This document shows, piece by piece, positions 10,557-22,700 of a stretch of 64,000 bases of DNA. The notes under the pieces are model-generated. The model had not been told where the DNA came from. It did not search any database and saw nothing but the letters and a program-made list of their open reading frames with translations. A program made the position numbers and the translations under genes. This stretch comes from Sanderia malayensis (Eukaryota > Cnidaria > Scyphozoa > Semaeostomeae > Pelagiidae). Where the stretch lies: contig RQOL01000718.1 of the NCBI GenBank assembly GCA_013076295.1, forward strand, positions 1,364,001 through 1,428,000, read 5' to 3'. How positions within the stretch are numbered: the stretch's first letter is position 1; every line of letters starts with the position of its first letter.

Positions 10557-13500
10557 AAACTACAAACATATTGGATTCAAAAGCAACAGCTACAATCCCT
10601 TAACATGTATTTACAAGACTGTTTACTACGAATGGAGTAAACACCCGTGTTGAAAAAACTGGAATTTCGCATCAGGCCTATTGTTCAAATACAATGGCCT
10701 ATTGTTTCTTCTGTTGTTTTGAGCAGAAACACCAGCCTGGAAGGTTCTTAATCTACTGTTTCTTATATGCGGGTGTTTACTGTAAGGCAACTCATTTAAC
10801 ATACCACCAGTGGCTCTGGCGATTCTTTTCAAATCAGGCTTCTTGCATCTCCTGACAGCCATGGCACCAGCCTCGACAAAGTACTTCAAGCAAAGATCAT
10901 CAATTCCACCAGTTGTCAGAATGACATTAGCTCCACTTGACAGAATCTTCTGTATCCTCTCTTTTGTGATATCTGCCTCTCTGAAACAAACAAAATAAAA
11001 TACCATACAATAAGACAGTTGAGAAGCAAAGTAGATCACACACAAACAGGCCTCTTTAAGGTCTCTCTGCAGAAGCTATTGCCTCTATGCAGAAGATGTT
11101 GTCTCCCTCCAAATGCTTTGTCTATTGTACTTATGCAGAAGATCTTAACTCCATGCATACACTGTCATCTGTACATGTACACAAAACACTATTGGCTCAA
11201 TGCAAAGGCTTTTGTCATTGGGCTATTGTCCCCAAGAGACTATAGTACTTTTGCAGAGGCTATCAATTATGTGAACCAACCTGGCTCTGATAGCATCAAG
11301 CTTCTCTGGATCCTCAACCAAAACCTGCACTCCAAGGTGCATCTTGGCCTTTTGCAAACTGAAATCCAAACACGCAATTTTGGCACCTAAAACCTTCTTC
11401 GGCATACCTAAAATGAAAGTAAATGAGAACAATAAAGGTGCAGTCAGCTAATGAATCTACTCCTGTAACAAGTGCAGCCCAGTGCAACCGATGCAATATG
11501 ATAAAACTATCCAGAATCAACATCAAACTGATCAACAACTGAATCAAATGATATACTGTGTTACTGATGTATTCAAGCATGACATCTCGTTGATAAATGC
11601 AATACAACAAACAGCTTCAATGTAACTAACTGCTAACTACAGTATACACCTGTGTACAAGAACCTGGGATTTTGCATCTGCCTATTGTTCACATACAATA
11701 GCCTATTCTTCTATTGTTTTTGAGCACAAACATCAGCCTGAAAGGTTCTCAATTCACTGGTTCTTATACTACGGGTTCTTACTATATACCTTTACAGCAA
11801 AAATCTCTGTGAAAATCTAATAGTAAGAATACCATGTGAGCTATTGTTTCAAGCAGAAACATCAGCCTGGAAGGTTCTCATTCCCATGGTTCTTATACTA
11901 CAGGTTCTTACTCTATACCTTTACAGCGGAATTCTCTGTGAAAAATCTAATAGTAAGAATACCATGTGGGAAGGTTCTCAATCCACTGGTTATTGTACTA
12001 AAGGTTCTTACTATATGCCTTTACAGCAGAGTGAAAAATCTAATAGTAAGAATACCATGTGAGAGTAAGAGAGTAAGTATACCTTCACAAGCAACAGTGC
12101 AGTTCAACGCATATCCAGTAATCAGTCTACTCTCTTTCATATTGCCTCCATGTGCTTTCAGGATATTGACAGCCTTGATTGGGATTTTATTTTCTCCTTT
12201 GACTGTGGTTTTTTTCACAAGATTTGAAGCATCGACCACCATCTTGGCAAAGAAATCGGAATCAACACCAACAAGCTTTGAAGACATGGAAGTTTTGGCA
12301 ACGTTTAGGAATGAATCTTGGCCAATTTCATCTGTGCCAACTGACAAATGATCCTGAATGTATCTGCATGCTTCTCTGCAAATTAAAAAATCAAAAAAGT
12401 CAAAAAGTGCCTTTCTTCTTGGAAGACATCTCTCTGCAATCCAAACATGTGCACCTACAAAAATGTGCACTCTAAAGACAGCCAGAACAAAATCAATAAA
12501 ATAGATATAATAGGATCTACTCTAAATGCAAAATAAAAGGTCATTTGTACATTGTGTTTGTTTGTGAAGGAAGTAAACATGATGTAGACATGCCCATATT
12601 ACAGCTATCAAAAACTAGGATGTACTCATCAACACATGTGATAAAGCAGCAGATAAAAGCCCCTTTGTAAAGATTCTCAAAACATATGCATGAAGTGAAG
12701 TAGTAAGATTCATGCACTGTAAAACAACATTTACCTGCAAGCAAGTCTGTAGCCACTGATTATGCTTGTTGGATGAATTTTGAATTTTATCAACTCGTTA
12801 GCGTTCTTCAACAATTCAGCAGCAATGATTACCTTGGCAAAAAAGATGAATGCTTTCTTTAATAAGTTAAACAAGTCTATTGGTGACACAGGGGCTATTA
12901 TTATATAGTAAAAACCTGCATATAAAACAGCCCACTTTCAAGAACCACAGCGAAAATCTCAGGAATTTCTGAGCATTTCTTCATGGCAAAATTTATGCCA
13001 TTGATCTGATTCAATAAATAATTATTCTAAAGCATACCAATGCTTACAACTTTAGACCACATATCCCAAAATAAACTTGCTAACATGTGCTTTAACACTA
13101 AGAACCACTACAGGCTGAATGCAAAATCCACATCCTAAGTTGTGGGCTTTTACTGCATGGTGGGAAAGGAGCTTGGGCTCTATTAATCATCAGAACAAGT
13201 TATGACTAGAACAAGTTAATGGAGAATGATACATACCACAGATGTTGTTCCATCACCAACTTCTTGATCTTGCAAGTCAGCAAGCTCACAGAGAACTTTG
13301 GCAGCAGGATGTTCAACTTCGAGGAGTTTCAATATCGTTGCTCCATCATTAGTGATTGTCACATCCTTTGATGAAAATTTCAAACAGATATGTTAATACA
13401 CAAGATGGACATACATAAATAATACCACATAACAATTGAGTAGTCTGGATGCTTTTTCAAATGCCAAGGAATTTATCTTACCCCAACATCATCAACCAGC

Positions 13501-13947
13501 ATCTTATCAAGACCAACTGGACCCAATGAGCTCTTGACAATATTAGCAATGGATGCAACTGCCATTACTAAAATAAAAAATCAAACCATTAAGATAATAA
13601 TTACATCAGGTGCAGGTAAAGCCGCAAACATAGCTATTGTGAAAAAAAGAAGGGGCGAGGCACTTCCTCTCTGTTAATATCAAAAAGCTGTACATGCGAC
13701 AGAAATTTTCATTATGTTTAACAGTGAAATGATGCGATATGTGTTTAAATAGTTTCCTATGTCTTTTAGATAAGTTAAAACATAAATACAGAAGGCTATA
13801 TTAGCCTTAATTAAAACGCAAGCCTCGGCAATTCATCTGTTGCCATGCTAGGCATCCGCGTCAGACTACTTCGAAGAAATACTCACCATTTTCAGCTCTT
13901 ATATCTTTTCCAGTCGTTCTTTCGCCACTCAACAGAAGACCGGCCAT
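8545..13947 (-). CDS. CCT1: T-complex protein 1 subunit alpha (CCT1), 11 exons
   Basis: Exons, 5' to 3': 13947-13887, 13567-13482, 13365-13237, 12832-12735, 12375-12083, 11407-11281, 10980-10805, 10423-10300, 9984-9792, 9387-9224, 8758-8545; 554 residues against about 556 in vertebrates. It is one of eight subunits of the cytosolic chaperonin that folds actin and tubulin with ATP. Visible group II chaperonin motifs are [13 protein letters not shown] (about 35-47), GDGTTSV (about 86-92) and [12 protein letters not shown] (about 409-420). The paralogue is set as alpha by [33 protein letters not shown] and [14 protein letters not shown]. The C terminus lacks the usual acidic tail and ends [14 protein letters not shown]. 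Introns hold three Tc1-like MITEs and a minisatellite. The start is the only ATG before [13 protein letters not shown]. Confidence 0.97.
8867..9080. repeat. ~46-bp minisatellite in last CCT1 intron
   Basis: About five imperfect copies of a unit containing AGCACAACAGTATGAGCCAC and TAAAGAAG.TTG.T follow one another between the last two CCT1 exons. Confidence 0.75.
9509..9623. mobile_element. Tc1-like MITE family B, partial copy
   Basis: Right half of the palindromic family: CCTATTGTTT-type core, 'AGCCTGGAAGGTTCTTAATC' and the terminal TATGCGGGTGTTTACTG. It lies in a CCT1 intron. Confidence 0.75.
10503..10556. repeat. CAA trinucleotide microsatellite
   Basis: Nearly pure CAA/CAG run in a CCT1 intron. 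Confidence 0.85.
10635..10782. mobile_element. Tc1-like MITE family B copy
   Basis: Starts GAGTAAACACCCG and ends TATGCGGGTGTTTACTG, with the internal CCTATTGTTC...CAATGGCCTATTGTTTC palindrome. It is nearly identical over its right half to the copy at 9509-9623, including the following AAGGC flank. Confidence 0.8.
11640..11783. mobile_element. Tc1-like MITE family B copy, followed by partial repeats to 12065
   Basis: CAGTATACACCTG end, CCTATTGTTC core and a 'GGTTCTTA' 3' end. Two further rearranged fragments of 'GGTTCTTACT.TA.ACCTTTACAGC' with 'AAATCTAATAGTAAGAATAC' follow at about 11785-12060. Confidence 0.65.
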
Positions 13948-15094
13948 TTTTGGGTATATTAATGCTTCAAATAGATGCTTGAAATAATCACTATGTATCG
14001 TTCTTCGGGTGAAAATTAACTCGACAGGTGCAGTGGAGTTGACTGAGTTGGCTAGGCCGTCAAAGAGAGTCTCTAGAAAGTTCCATGTGCGTTGGTCTGC
14101 CCCGCAGAGGATAAGGACAGCCACACAGCTATCACGGCGCTGTGGGCGTGTTGTGACAGATCGACAACAACAACAGCGTCAAAGAGAAACTGGCTCCTAC
14201 TAAAGTACGGAACACGAAACGAGAAACGGAAGATAGGGCGGAACAACGGAACAACAATTTCAAAACTCCCATTGAACTGTAAATAACCTTTGAAGTTGAA
14301 GCTGATCCTTCTTGATGAAGGCTGAAACCAGTTCCGGTCTATGTTTTACATATTTTGCAGAAAAATGCCAAAAAATAGTCGCACTTTAGTTAACGTTCCG
14401 TTCCGCCCCATATTCCGTTTCGCGTTCCGTTCCGTACTTTAGTAGAAGCCGAGAAACTTGAGTCTCGAGAGATATTGCTTTTTTTGCGAAGAAAAGGAGG
14501 AAGGAATTTACACGGAATAACAACGTGCAACTTGGCTCTCCGGAGAAGTAGATTGATTCTGTGTTAAAAAGTAAGTCAACTTTTTGGAATTCGCATTAAC
14601 TCGTCATTCTCATGCGCTTAGCTATTTACCACTGGACGTAAAATGAAATTTCAATTCGACGAGGCCTGAATAACACCTCTCCCTCCCAATAATAACAATA
14701 ACAAAACAAGGCCTGCCCACATGACGCTGAAAGCCCAACCAAAACTAGCTTTCGAGATTGCAATTTTAATGTCTAAGTTGTTGGACACATTTAAATATCG
14801 ATGCATATGCATGTTCTGATGAATTACAAAATTTCGATAAAAAATGCGAGATGTTTACAAATGCCAAATATCGAAAGAAGGAAGGAAATTGTGTCCACTG
14901 GTTTCATGTTTCTCATACTCATTACTCATGGTGACCAACATCTCCACATCCAATGCTGTGAAATTCAAATCTTGCCATTCAATGCTCAAAAGCTGTATAA
15001 GTGTTTCATTTTTAGTTATGCTAATGATTTCACCTCCAACTATCTGATAATATTTCTCTCTCTTTTGCAGATTTGCTTGAGACATTTTGCTCCA
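13948..15094. promoter_or_regulatory. divergent spacer between CCT1 and the adaptor gene
   Basis: CCT1 (-) and the adaptor gene (+) are transcribed away from this stretch, so both promoters should lie here. A good donor, AAAAAGTAAGTC, at about 14572 and a TTTTGCAG acceptor at about 15070 suggest a non-coding first exon of the adaptor gene. A MITE occupies 14192-14450. No TATA box or other site can be called with confidence. Confidence 0.4.
14192..14450. mobile_element. MITE with ~55-bp terminal inverted repeats and 8-bp target duplication
   Basis: The left end GGCTCCTACTAAAGTACGGA is matched by the reverse complement of the right end (...GTACTTTAGTAGAAGCC). The inverted arms extend about 55 bases through a 'GGGCGGAAC' block. 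The flanking octamer GAGAAACT occurs at 14184-14191 and 14451-14458. No coding sequence. An 8-base duplication fits hAT or P-type elements. Confidence 0.85.
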
Positions 15095-18000
15095 ATGTTG
15101 GCAATAGCTATACAATCTGATGTATCTTATCTGCCCGTTGGTGTTTTGGCTGCCATTTCTTTTCTCCTCTGCATTGTCATCTTGATTCAGTGCACTGGAA
15201 AAAAGAAAAGTTCAGATTCGTTGTATGCATTACTCCTTGATTTATCTATGTTTTGTGAGGATTCTAAAAATAACCCATGCACTCCACAACAAGGGTGATC
15301 ACATTGTTTACAAATTAATTTTAACATGAAAATAATTTTATCCTTTTCTAGAAATGATGGCAACTTCAAGAAAGTTGATTCTTATGAATCGGCTATGAAT
15401 AAGGTGATCATATGTTCAGCAGTTTAACTTTTGTTGGGTTCGAATACTAGTCAGGGCAGTTGGTAATTAATCATGTATGCTCTCGGTTCATCAGAAAACA
15501 ACAACATTCTGTACTTTTTCAGGGTGCAACTGTTGTCATACCAGTGGAAGAAACACAAACTGCTGATCAACAAGAGAGAGGAGACAAATCTCGGTCTTCA
15601 ACTGCTAAGACTGATAAAAGTGAAACCATAAATTCACAAGAGAATGTAAATGAGAGCAAGAAAGATCAAAGTGTAAAAAAAGGAGGGACTGTGAAAGATG
15701 GTACGGGCAGTAATAAAAAAACCAGCAATGGTTCTGCTAACGAGACTGTAAAAACTAACACAGAGAATAGTGGCAGCTTGGAGACAAGCGGTGATAGTTT
15801 GTACACAAAAGTAAAATCAGTGCCAGTGAAAGAAGAATGTGCCTACAGTGTTGTTGATGTTTCATCGAGAGATGCTGAATACGAGATTGTGGGTGGGAAT
15901 ATCAAACGTTGCGAGATGGACGGGAAACAAAAGCAGCAAAAAAAAATCAGCAACGATTCTGACAGTAAATATGACAGCATAGATGCCACTCCGAAATGGA
16001 AGACTGCTCTGGATCCTGTGTTATTTGCTATAGAAGATTCGGGATCCAGTGGAATATATGAAGATGTGCCAGATTCGAAACCACACAACCTGAAAGTTCA
16101 ATTGTCCCAAAGTGACGAAAATGCAGGGAGAACGACCGAATTTGAAAAGAGCGAAGCTGACAAGAAGCAGTCAAAGTTCTTGGAACCAAAACAGAAGAAA
16201 TGGGGCTTGAAAAGATTTTCCATCAAAGGCAAAAAGAGAAGTGAATCAGCCGTTGAACAAACAGAACTGAGTGACGGTAAAGCGAGTCCAAAAATAACTG
16301 GAGAGAGAAGACCAATGTCAATGGATTTAGCACACAATTTCGGAGTTGGCACTCCTCCCCCACCCCCGATTGAAAACTTGAGAATGAAAATTGATCAAAG
16401 TAGAACAGTTCACCACAGAGAAGTAGGACCTGAACCACCCAACCACCCACCATTGCCACCGACTCCCGATCACCCTTTGTCAGGTAAATATAAAATATGT
16501 GTATACCTCCATTAACAGACACTTTTGTGCAGAAAACTGCACAAACACCTATCAAATTGGCCTCTGTGCTGTGCATGGCACTGTGTCGTAGTTAACCATG
16601 ATACAGTACCATGTGGCAATCACTGACAATCCTGGGAATAGGTGCAGGCTTTATTGTGGGCTGATCTAACTGTATCCAGAGAGACATGGGTAATGAAATA
16701 TCCTTCCCATAATACCGAAATAGTAGGTAGTCTTGCGTAGTTTGTTGCCATTGGTGACAGTATCTCATGTCGGAAGATTGCGAGTGAATTCTTCAATATA
16801 TTTTTACACATTTTATTCTCGGAGATGTTTATTTGGACATAAACACATTGTTGATGATGATATTTTCGATTTCGTAGCACCTCGTTTCCCCGTTCACTCG
16901 ACTGGTGAGCACAGATCAGCGAACAACAAGCCTTCGGTGCAGCAGGGTGGGAGTGGCAATGACACACAAGACGGTGAAATACGCGAAGACGCGCTGTACG
17001 AAGAGCCGGATCGTGACGTGAGCACGGGCGAGCAGGAAATCCACTTCAAGAAGCCGTCAAGAAATTCGATACAGACCAATTTACCCAGATCATCTCCACC
17101 GGTGTCTGCCAGTCAGCTACCACCGAAGGATTACGAGGGATATGAGGTTGTTACCAGTAGAGACAGGGCACAGCTACCTGGTTGTAGCCCGGCGAGGAGC
17201 GACAGCAGAGAGATGAGTGGAAGGAGCGTATCAGAACTGCACCAGGGAATAGACATCACACCACCACCACTAACAGATGCAAATACTGCCGTGGCTGTCG
17301 TGGAAGGCAAAGACGAACCGAGGTATGCTATTGTCGAGAGAAAAAGCGTGAAATCTGCCAATGCGAAGTTATTGCGACACGATGCAGCAGACGTGGACAC
17401 AACCAAAAGTGAAAACGAGGATAGAAAAATCGAGGTATTTATGAAGAAAACTCAGATTTCCACAAAGTTAAGCAAGAGCGAAGCAACGGAGCTGACGACG
17501 ATGATATCATTGGGCACTGCGGAGGATGGGGCGACGGAGGCGATCAAAAGTGACGCTGCGAAGGAGGAAAATAACGACGAAGATTCCAAGGCGGCTAATG
17601 TCGTCAGTGACATGTACGCCAAGGTGGACATGGTGAAGAAGAGAGAGGAGCAGGCGAAACGAGCAATGTATGCAGCGGTAACGAAGAAGAAGACTGGCGT
17701 GAAACGTTTCTACGATGAGGAAGACCAAGAACATGTCATGACGACAGAGGAGTTTGAAGGAGGACACTACACAAGAATAACAGGTGCACAGTATAAAGCT
17801 GCAACCTATTGTCTAAACACAATAGACTATTGTTTAAATACAATAAACTATTGTCTAAACACAATAGACTATTGTTTCTTCTACTGTTTGAGAAGAAATT
17901 TTAGACTCACGGCTCTTATCGACCTGTCAATTGAAAAATGCTGCACATTTTGCATGCAACCTATTGTCTAAACACAATAGACTATTGTTTCTTCTACTGT

Positions 18001-18837
18001 TTGAGGAGAAATTTCAGCCTCAAGGCTCTTATCGACCAGTCAATTGAAAAATGCTAGCGTGCAACCTAATGTCTAAAGACAATAGACTATTGTTTCTTCT
18101 ACTGTTTGAGAAGAAATTTTAGCCTCAAGGCTCTTATCGACCTGTCAATTGAAAAATGCTGCACATTTTGCATGCAACCTATTGTCTAAACACAATAGAC
18201 TATTGTTTCTTCTACTGTTTGAGAAGAAATTTTAGCCTCAAGGCTCTTATCGACCTGTCAATTGAAAAATGCTAGCGTGCAACCTATTGTCTAAACACAA
18301 TAGACTATTGTTTCTTGTACTGTTTGAGAAGAAATTTTAGCCTCAAGGCTCTTATCGACCTGTCAATTGAAAAATGCTGCACATTTTGCATGCAACCTAT
18401 TGTCTAAACACAATAGACTATTGTTTCTTCTACTGTTTGAGAAGAAATTTTAGCCTCAAGGCTCTTATCGACCTGTCAATTGAAAAATAATATGTAATTG
18501 TGTCTATATGATGTATATATATGATGATATATGGATAATATATAATTATGACGAAATGTGTCTTACTTCAGATGATGTTACGGACGATACGTTGAACGAT
18601 GGGGATATCATTCCGCGCGAGGAGACATCCAGCAACACTGCAACCACCGCAAGCACACCCGATGACAATGCGTATGAAACAATAGGCTATGATGACAAGA
18701 AGTGGTCACCGAGCAGCAGGGCGAATGGAAAACCTTACAGCAGTGCTGCCAGCAACAGACTGGCAAATAGTGAACCTGAAACGACAAAAAAGGCAACAAC
18801 ATTACGCCAGAATAGCGATTACGAAGAGCTTTCGTAG
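15095..18837 (+). CDS. single-pass transmembrane adaptor with multiple tyrosine motifs (PAG1/LAT-like design)
   Basis: Exons: 15095-15219, 15352-15403, 15523-16483, 16878-17783, 18572-18837; 769 residues. A short N terminus of about 12 residues precedes one membrane helix (about 13-31) with Cys26 and Cys33, then a KKK stop-transfer signal and a long disordered cytoplasmic tail. Cysteines at the inner membrane face suggest palmitoylation, as in PAG1/Cbp and LAT. The tail has twelve YxxPhi sites: YTKV, YSVV, YEIV, YDSI, YEDV, YEVV, YAIV, YAKV, YAAV, YTRI, YETI and YEEL. It also has SH3-type proline runs (GTPPPPPIENLR; PNHPPLPPTPDHP). Such sites become SH2 docking points once phosphorylated by Src-family kinases. 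No folded domain is visible and I cannot prove orthology to PAG1; convergence is possible. Start choice: first ATG after the acceptor near 15070. The fourth intron is filled with a satellite array. Confidence 0.75.
17801..18486. repeat. satellite array with ~218-bp higher-order unit, intronic
   Basis: Six units start GCAACCTATTGTC at 17801, 17956, 18061, 18174, 18279 and 18392. After the first, spacing alternates 105, 113, 105, 113. Alternate units end in 'GCTGCACATTTTGCAT' or 'GCTAGCGT'. The core CAATAGACTATTGTTTCTTC resembles the middle of MITE family B. Confidence 0.9.
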
Positions 18838-19555
18838 ATATTTGAAAGTAGAGGATATCAACTCCCTGTTAAACTGATCATTTACTTTGCATCGGTTTAC
18901 TTTGCTGTTATCATGGACGCCCTTTGCTACCTTGTTTCCTCAAAGTTACGAATCGTCATTTGCAAAGAAGAATTACTGCGTATTATCAATTCAATTATTT
19001 ATTTTCTCACGTGAAGACATACCATAAACACTTCGTGAATTTTTTAATGCAGCCAAAATTTAGAGGCATTTTTAGATGTTTTATTTTACTATATATATAG
19101 AATGATGGTAAAAGTTCCAGTTTAATATGCAATGCATGTATAGATGGGTTGATTTTGAGAAATATTTTTTGAAACACGCAAGTCGTAATTATGTCATAAT
19201 TTGTAATTAGTTGAAGGCTTTAGATACCACTGTGCTTTTATATGATCTGTAATCGAACAATTGTTATAGTAACTATTAAGGTGTCGTCTTCATTCGTGCC
19301 AGCTATGTGTGCACTATGCTGTACAGAAGACAACCCAGAGAGTGTTTTTGCCTCAGCATCCAACTTGAGAATTGGCTCAAATGACAATGCTGTTCACCAT
19401 GTCATTTCCGTCCATCCATCTTGATATTGAAGTTGTCCAGCATCCATTTTGAACATTACCATGTGTAACAGTCAAAGTTTCCCACTTGAGTAATTGAACA
19501 ACCAGTTCGGTACTTTTCCAACATCCACCTTGACGCAATTTAGGTGTACACCAAC
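18838..19555. other. convergent spacer, 3' UTR of adaptor gene and 3' flank of TUBE1
   Basis: AT-rich sequence between two convergent genes. I see no further gene. Confidence 0.5.
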
Positions 19556-19560
19556 TTAAA

Positions 19561-19793
19561 CAGCGACTTTAAGTCGCTCAGCATTGGGTACAGCGCAGCC
19601 CATTGACTCATGCAACGTGCTGTACCCAACAATCAACCAATCCGAGGACTCCTTGAAGCATTGCTTATCAAACAGCGACTTTAAGTCGCTCAGCATTGGG
19701 TACAGCGCAGCCCATTGACTCATGCAACGTGCTATACTCAGCAATCAACCAATCCAGAGACTCTAACGACTCCTTGAAGCATTGCTTATCAAA
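19561..19793. repeat. tandem duplication of the TUBE1 terminal coding segment
   Basis: Bases 19673-19793 (121 bp, the last coding bases of TUBE1) are repeated at 19561-19672 (112 bp). The downstream copy lacks 9 bases in frame and has few substitutions. The junction places TGA where the ancestral copy has TAA, so the protein is not changed. Confidence 0.9.
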
Positions 19794-22700
19794 TCCCGTA
19801 ACATCGGCATAGTGATGTACGTGGGCCTTGCGCTTGTACAAGCGTAAGAATCGATCCCTCAGTTCGACAAACGGCTGACGGATGCACGTATTGTTGGCCA
19901 ATGTAAGCATTGAAAACTGGTGCCCGACTGGTGGCACTGAGCAGAGACCAGTCTTCCATCCCTCCTGATTCCAGCTGACAAAATCCAGTTGCGCTTTCAA
20001 TCGGTCCACATTCCTGCGTATGTCGGAGATCTCCACATTTCCGCGCAACATCACGGCGCACGCGAGATACAGATCCGCCCTCGGGTTGACGCGCAGAAGC
20101 TGGTTCTCCCTCGAGAAGGCGTCGGTAAACATCTGATCCAGCCTCCTGTTCGGAATATTCACATCGGCAAGAGCGTACAGCGGTGTCATGCTCGAAACGA
20201 GGTAGTGAAGCTTGGGAAACGGAACGAGGTTCATTGTAATCTCGTTCAAATCGACGTTCAGCGATCCTTCGAACCGCGAAGAGCTCGTTATGCTCAGTAT
20301 CAAATTAGCCACGATGTTGTTCATGCTATCAAAAGATTTGCCAGGCCGCACTTCCACTCCTCCTTCGCTTGATGTGACTGCACTGGAAGGCTTGGCCGTC
20401 TTTCTACTCAATGATGATGATGATGATGATATGTTAACTCGTTTACCTGGTCTATGCTGTGGTATACCTTGTTGTATCTTCTTCAAAATGTCTGCCAAGG
20501 CCTTAGAACAAATAATAAGACAATGTCAATATCACATCTTTTTGTAATATGCACGTTTTTTTTTATAAGAAACCACTTTATAAGAAGCTTACTAGCAGAA
20601 TTTGTGCTAAATTACAATAGATTCCTTTGTTCTATTGTTTTCCTTAACAATAGAAAACAATAGAAAATTTAAGAAACTTTTACTAATAGGGCAGGAGCTA
20701 GGTTTCTTATGAAATAAAAACGTGTACAGCGAAACATTTGTGTAACGGGCACCTCGATGGGATGGAAGTCATGTCCTACTGTCTGTTATGAAAATCTTTC
20801 CATGAATAGTAATTAACGTAGATCTTTTATTTTAATACTATATTTCCTTCCAAATAAAATCATGTTATAGTAAGCTTCTTTCTTTGATTTTTGTAGTTTA
20901 CTTATTTTACTGACGGGTATTATCGTGTATAAATATATGATGCCCTGTTCGGTGCATATAGCTTTGCTAAAATAGATTCGAAACGCTTGAGACAAAACAA
21001 ATGCTCTGTTGTGAAGAAGGAATGATGCAGGGAGACGAATGAAATTACATACCTGATTTTCAATTGGCAGCACGCAGTCAGACCCTTCGGTCAACTGATT
21101 CATGGCAAGAACACTGTTGTACGGTGATGTTATTACGTCATCGTCGACTGACGGGTATACTGCAGTGCTGAATCGATAGACGTCGGGAAATTCGTCTTGA
21201 AGCAATCTCAACACATAAGTACCAAGGCCAGAGCCTGTACCTGGAAAAATAATAATGGGAAATCTAAGAAGGGATCTAACAGGATCTAACAGGATCTAAC
21301 AGGAAAAATTCAAAGTTTCCGATCTAACAGGGAGGATCAGAAGGGATCAGAAGGGATCAGCGCTTCCCCAGGGTGTTCGAATGAGACATAGTTGACTGTA
21401 TTTCTATTGACTATGCTAACAGCAATATCCTGTGTGTCCACATCAATGAGTGATATAGTTCAAACATCAAACTCACCTCCGCCCATGGAATGAATACAGA
21501 AAAAGCATTGCAAACAATCGCACGTTTCGGCAGTTCGTCTGATGACATTCACGATCTCATCTCTGTATTGATGCCCGTACTCCAGATGACCAACTGCCCT
21601 TGAATAATCAAACGATAATCAGAAAAAGTCAATACATAAACGTCGAAGCCACTACGCAGGAGCATCAGCATCGTTAGGAGACTGCAGATTAGATTCACCA
21701 TATTGCGTCCCTGTGATGTGCTCAACCCAGAGAGCAAAGGCGAGTGAGGTACAGGGACGCAATGTAGTGAGTCTAACTGCAGATGGGTCGTTGTGTCGCT
21801 GATCCGAAAAGGTGGGAGGTAGAGTAGAAAGGTTGACCATATGAGGTATATAGGAATATACCATATGAGGTATATTCTATATACCTCATTGAGGGTGACT
21901 GGAAAGTAGAAGTACAATACACGCAGTGTGAATATTTGGAAAGCTTGCAGTACTTTCAAGCTCCCATGTACTGTGTATACACAGAGTAGGTTTCTGATGT
22001 GCAGCTAATGAACAACTAGAATGATTGAGAAAAGACCTCACTGATATCTGAAAGAAATAAATTCCACTTACCAATTATTCCCTGATCCATACACATTGGT
22101 GATAAGTTGTCTATTTTCAAAAACGTCACGCAATGGACCTTGCAAAATTCCATTCACAACACTGTCCTCCATATCGATCAGGACTGCCTACAACATAATA
22201 AAACAATAAAATATCATTGTATCAACCACAACTGAATTTATAAAACTCCATAAAATACTTTGCATCATTGAGCCTCTATTGGTCAGCTACAGTCAACACT
22301 TCTATAAAAAACATGAAACTGCACATCCAGCCCATTGATCAAATACAATAACCTATTGTTTATTCCATTGACTTAAGTAGAAAAGTTCTTGAGTATCAGC
22401 TTAGTAGGCACTTGATCTACAGGTTCTTATCTGGTAGTGTTTACTGTACCAGTAAACGTGAACTAATTAACGCTCATCCATTACAGTGTTTCATAATTAA
22501 AATTTCAGCTTTAATGTCCTGAGGGCTGGACGTATTTCTAACAATATAACAAGCTGGTTTTGTTTCAATTATGCTGATATTTCTTACCCGTGCTTTCAAG
22601 CTTCGAATTTTTCCCTTTCCCTCACCAACAGGAATGTCTCTCATTTCACTTCCCCTAGAGAAAAAATCAACTCAAAAAATGAATTTAAATAATATAAAAA

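Noticed and set aside
20813..21052. Extension of the TUBE1 exon past 21053
   Set aside because: The frame stays open but loses tubulin similarity exactly at a good GTATGT donor, and the next exon joins in phase.
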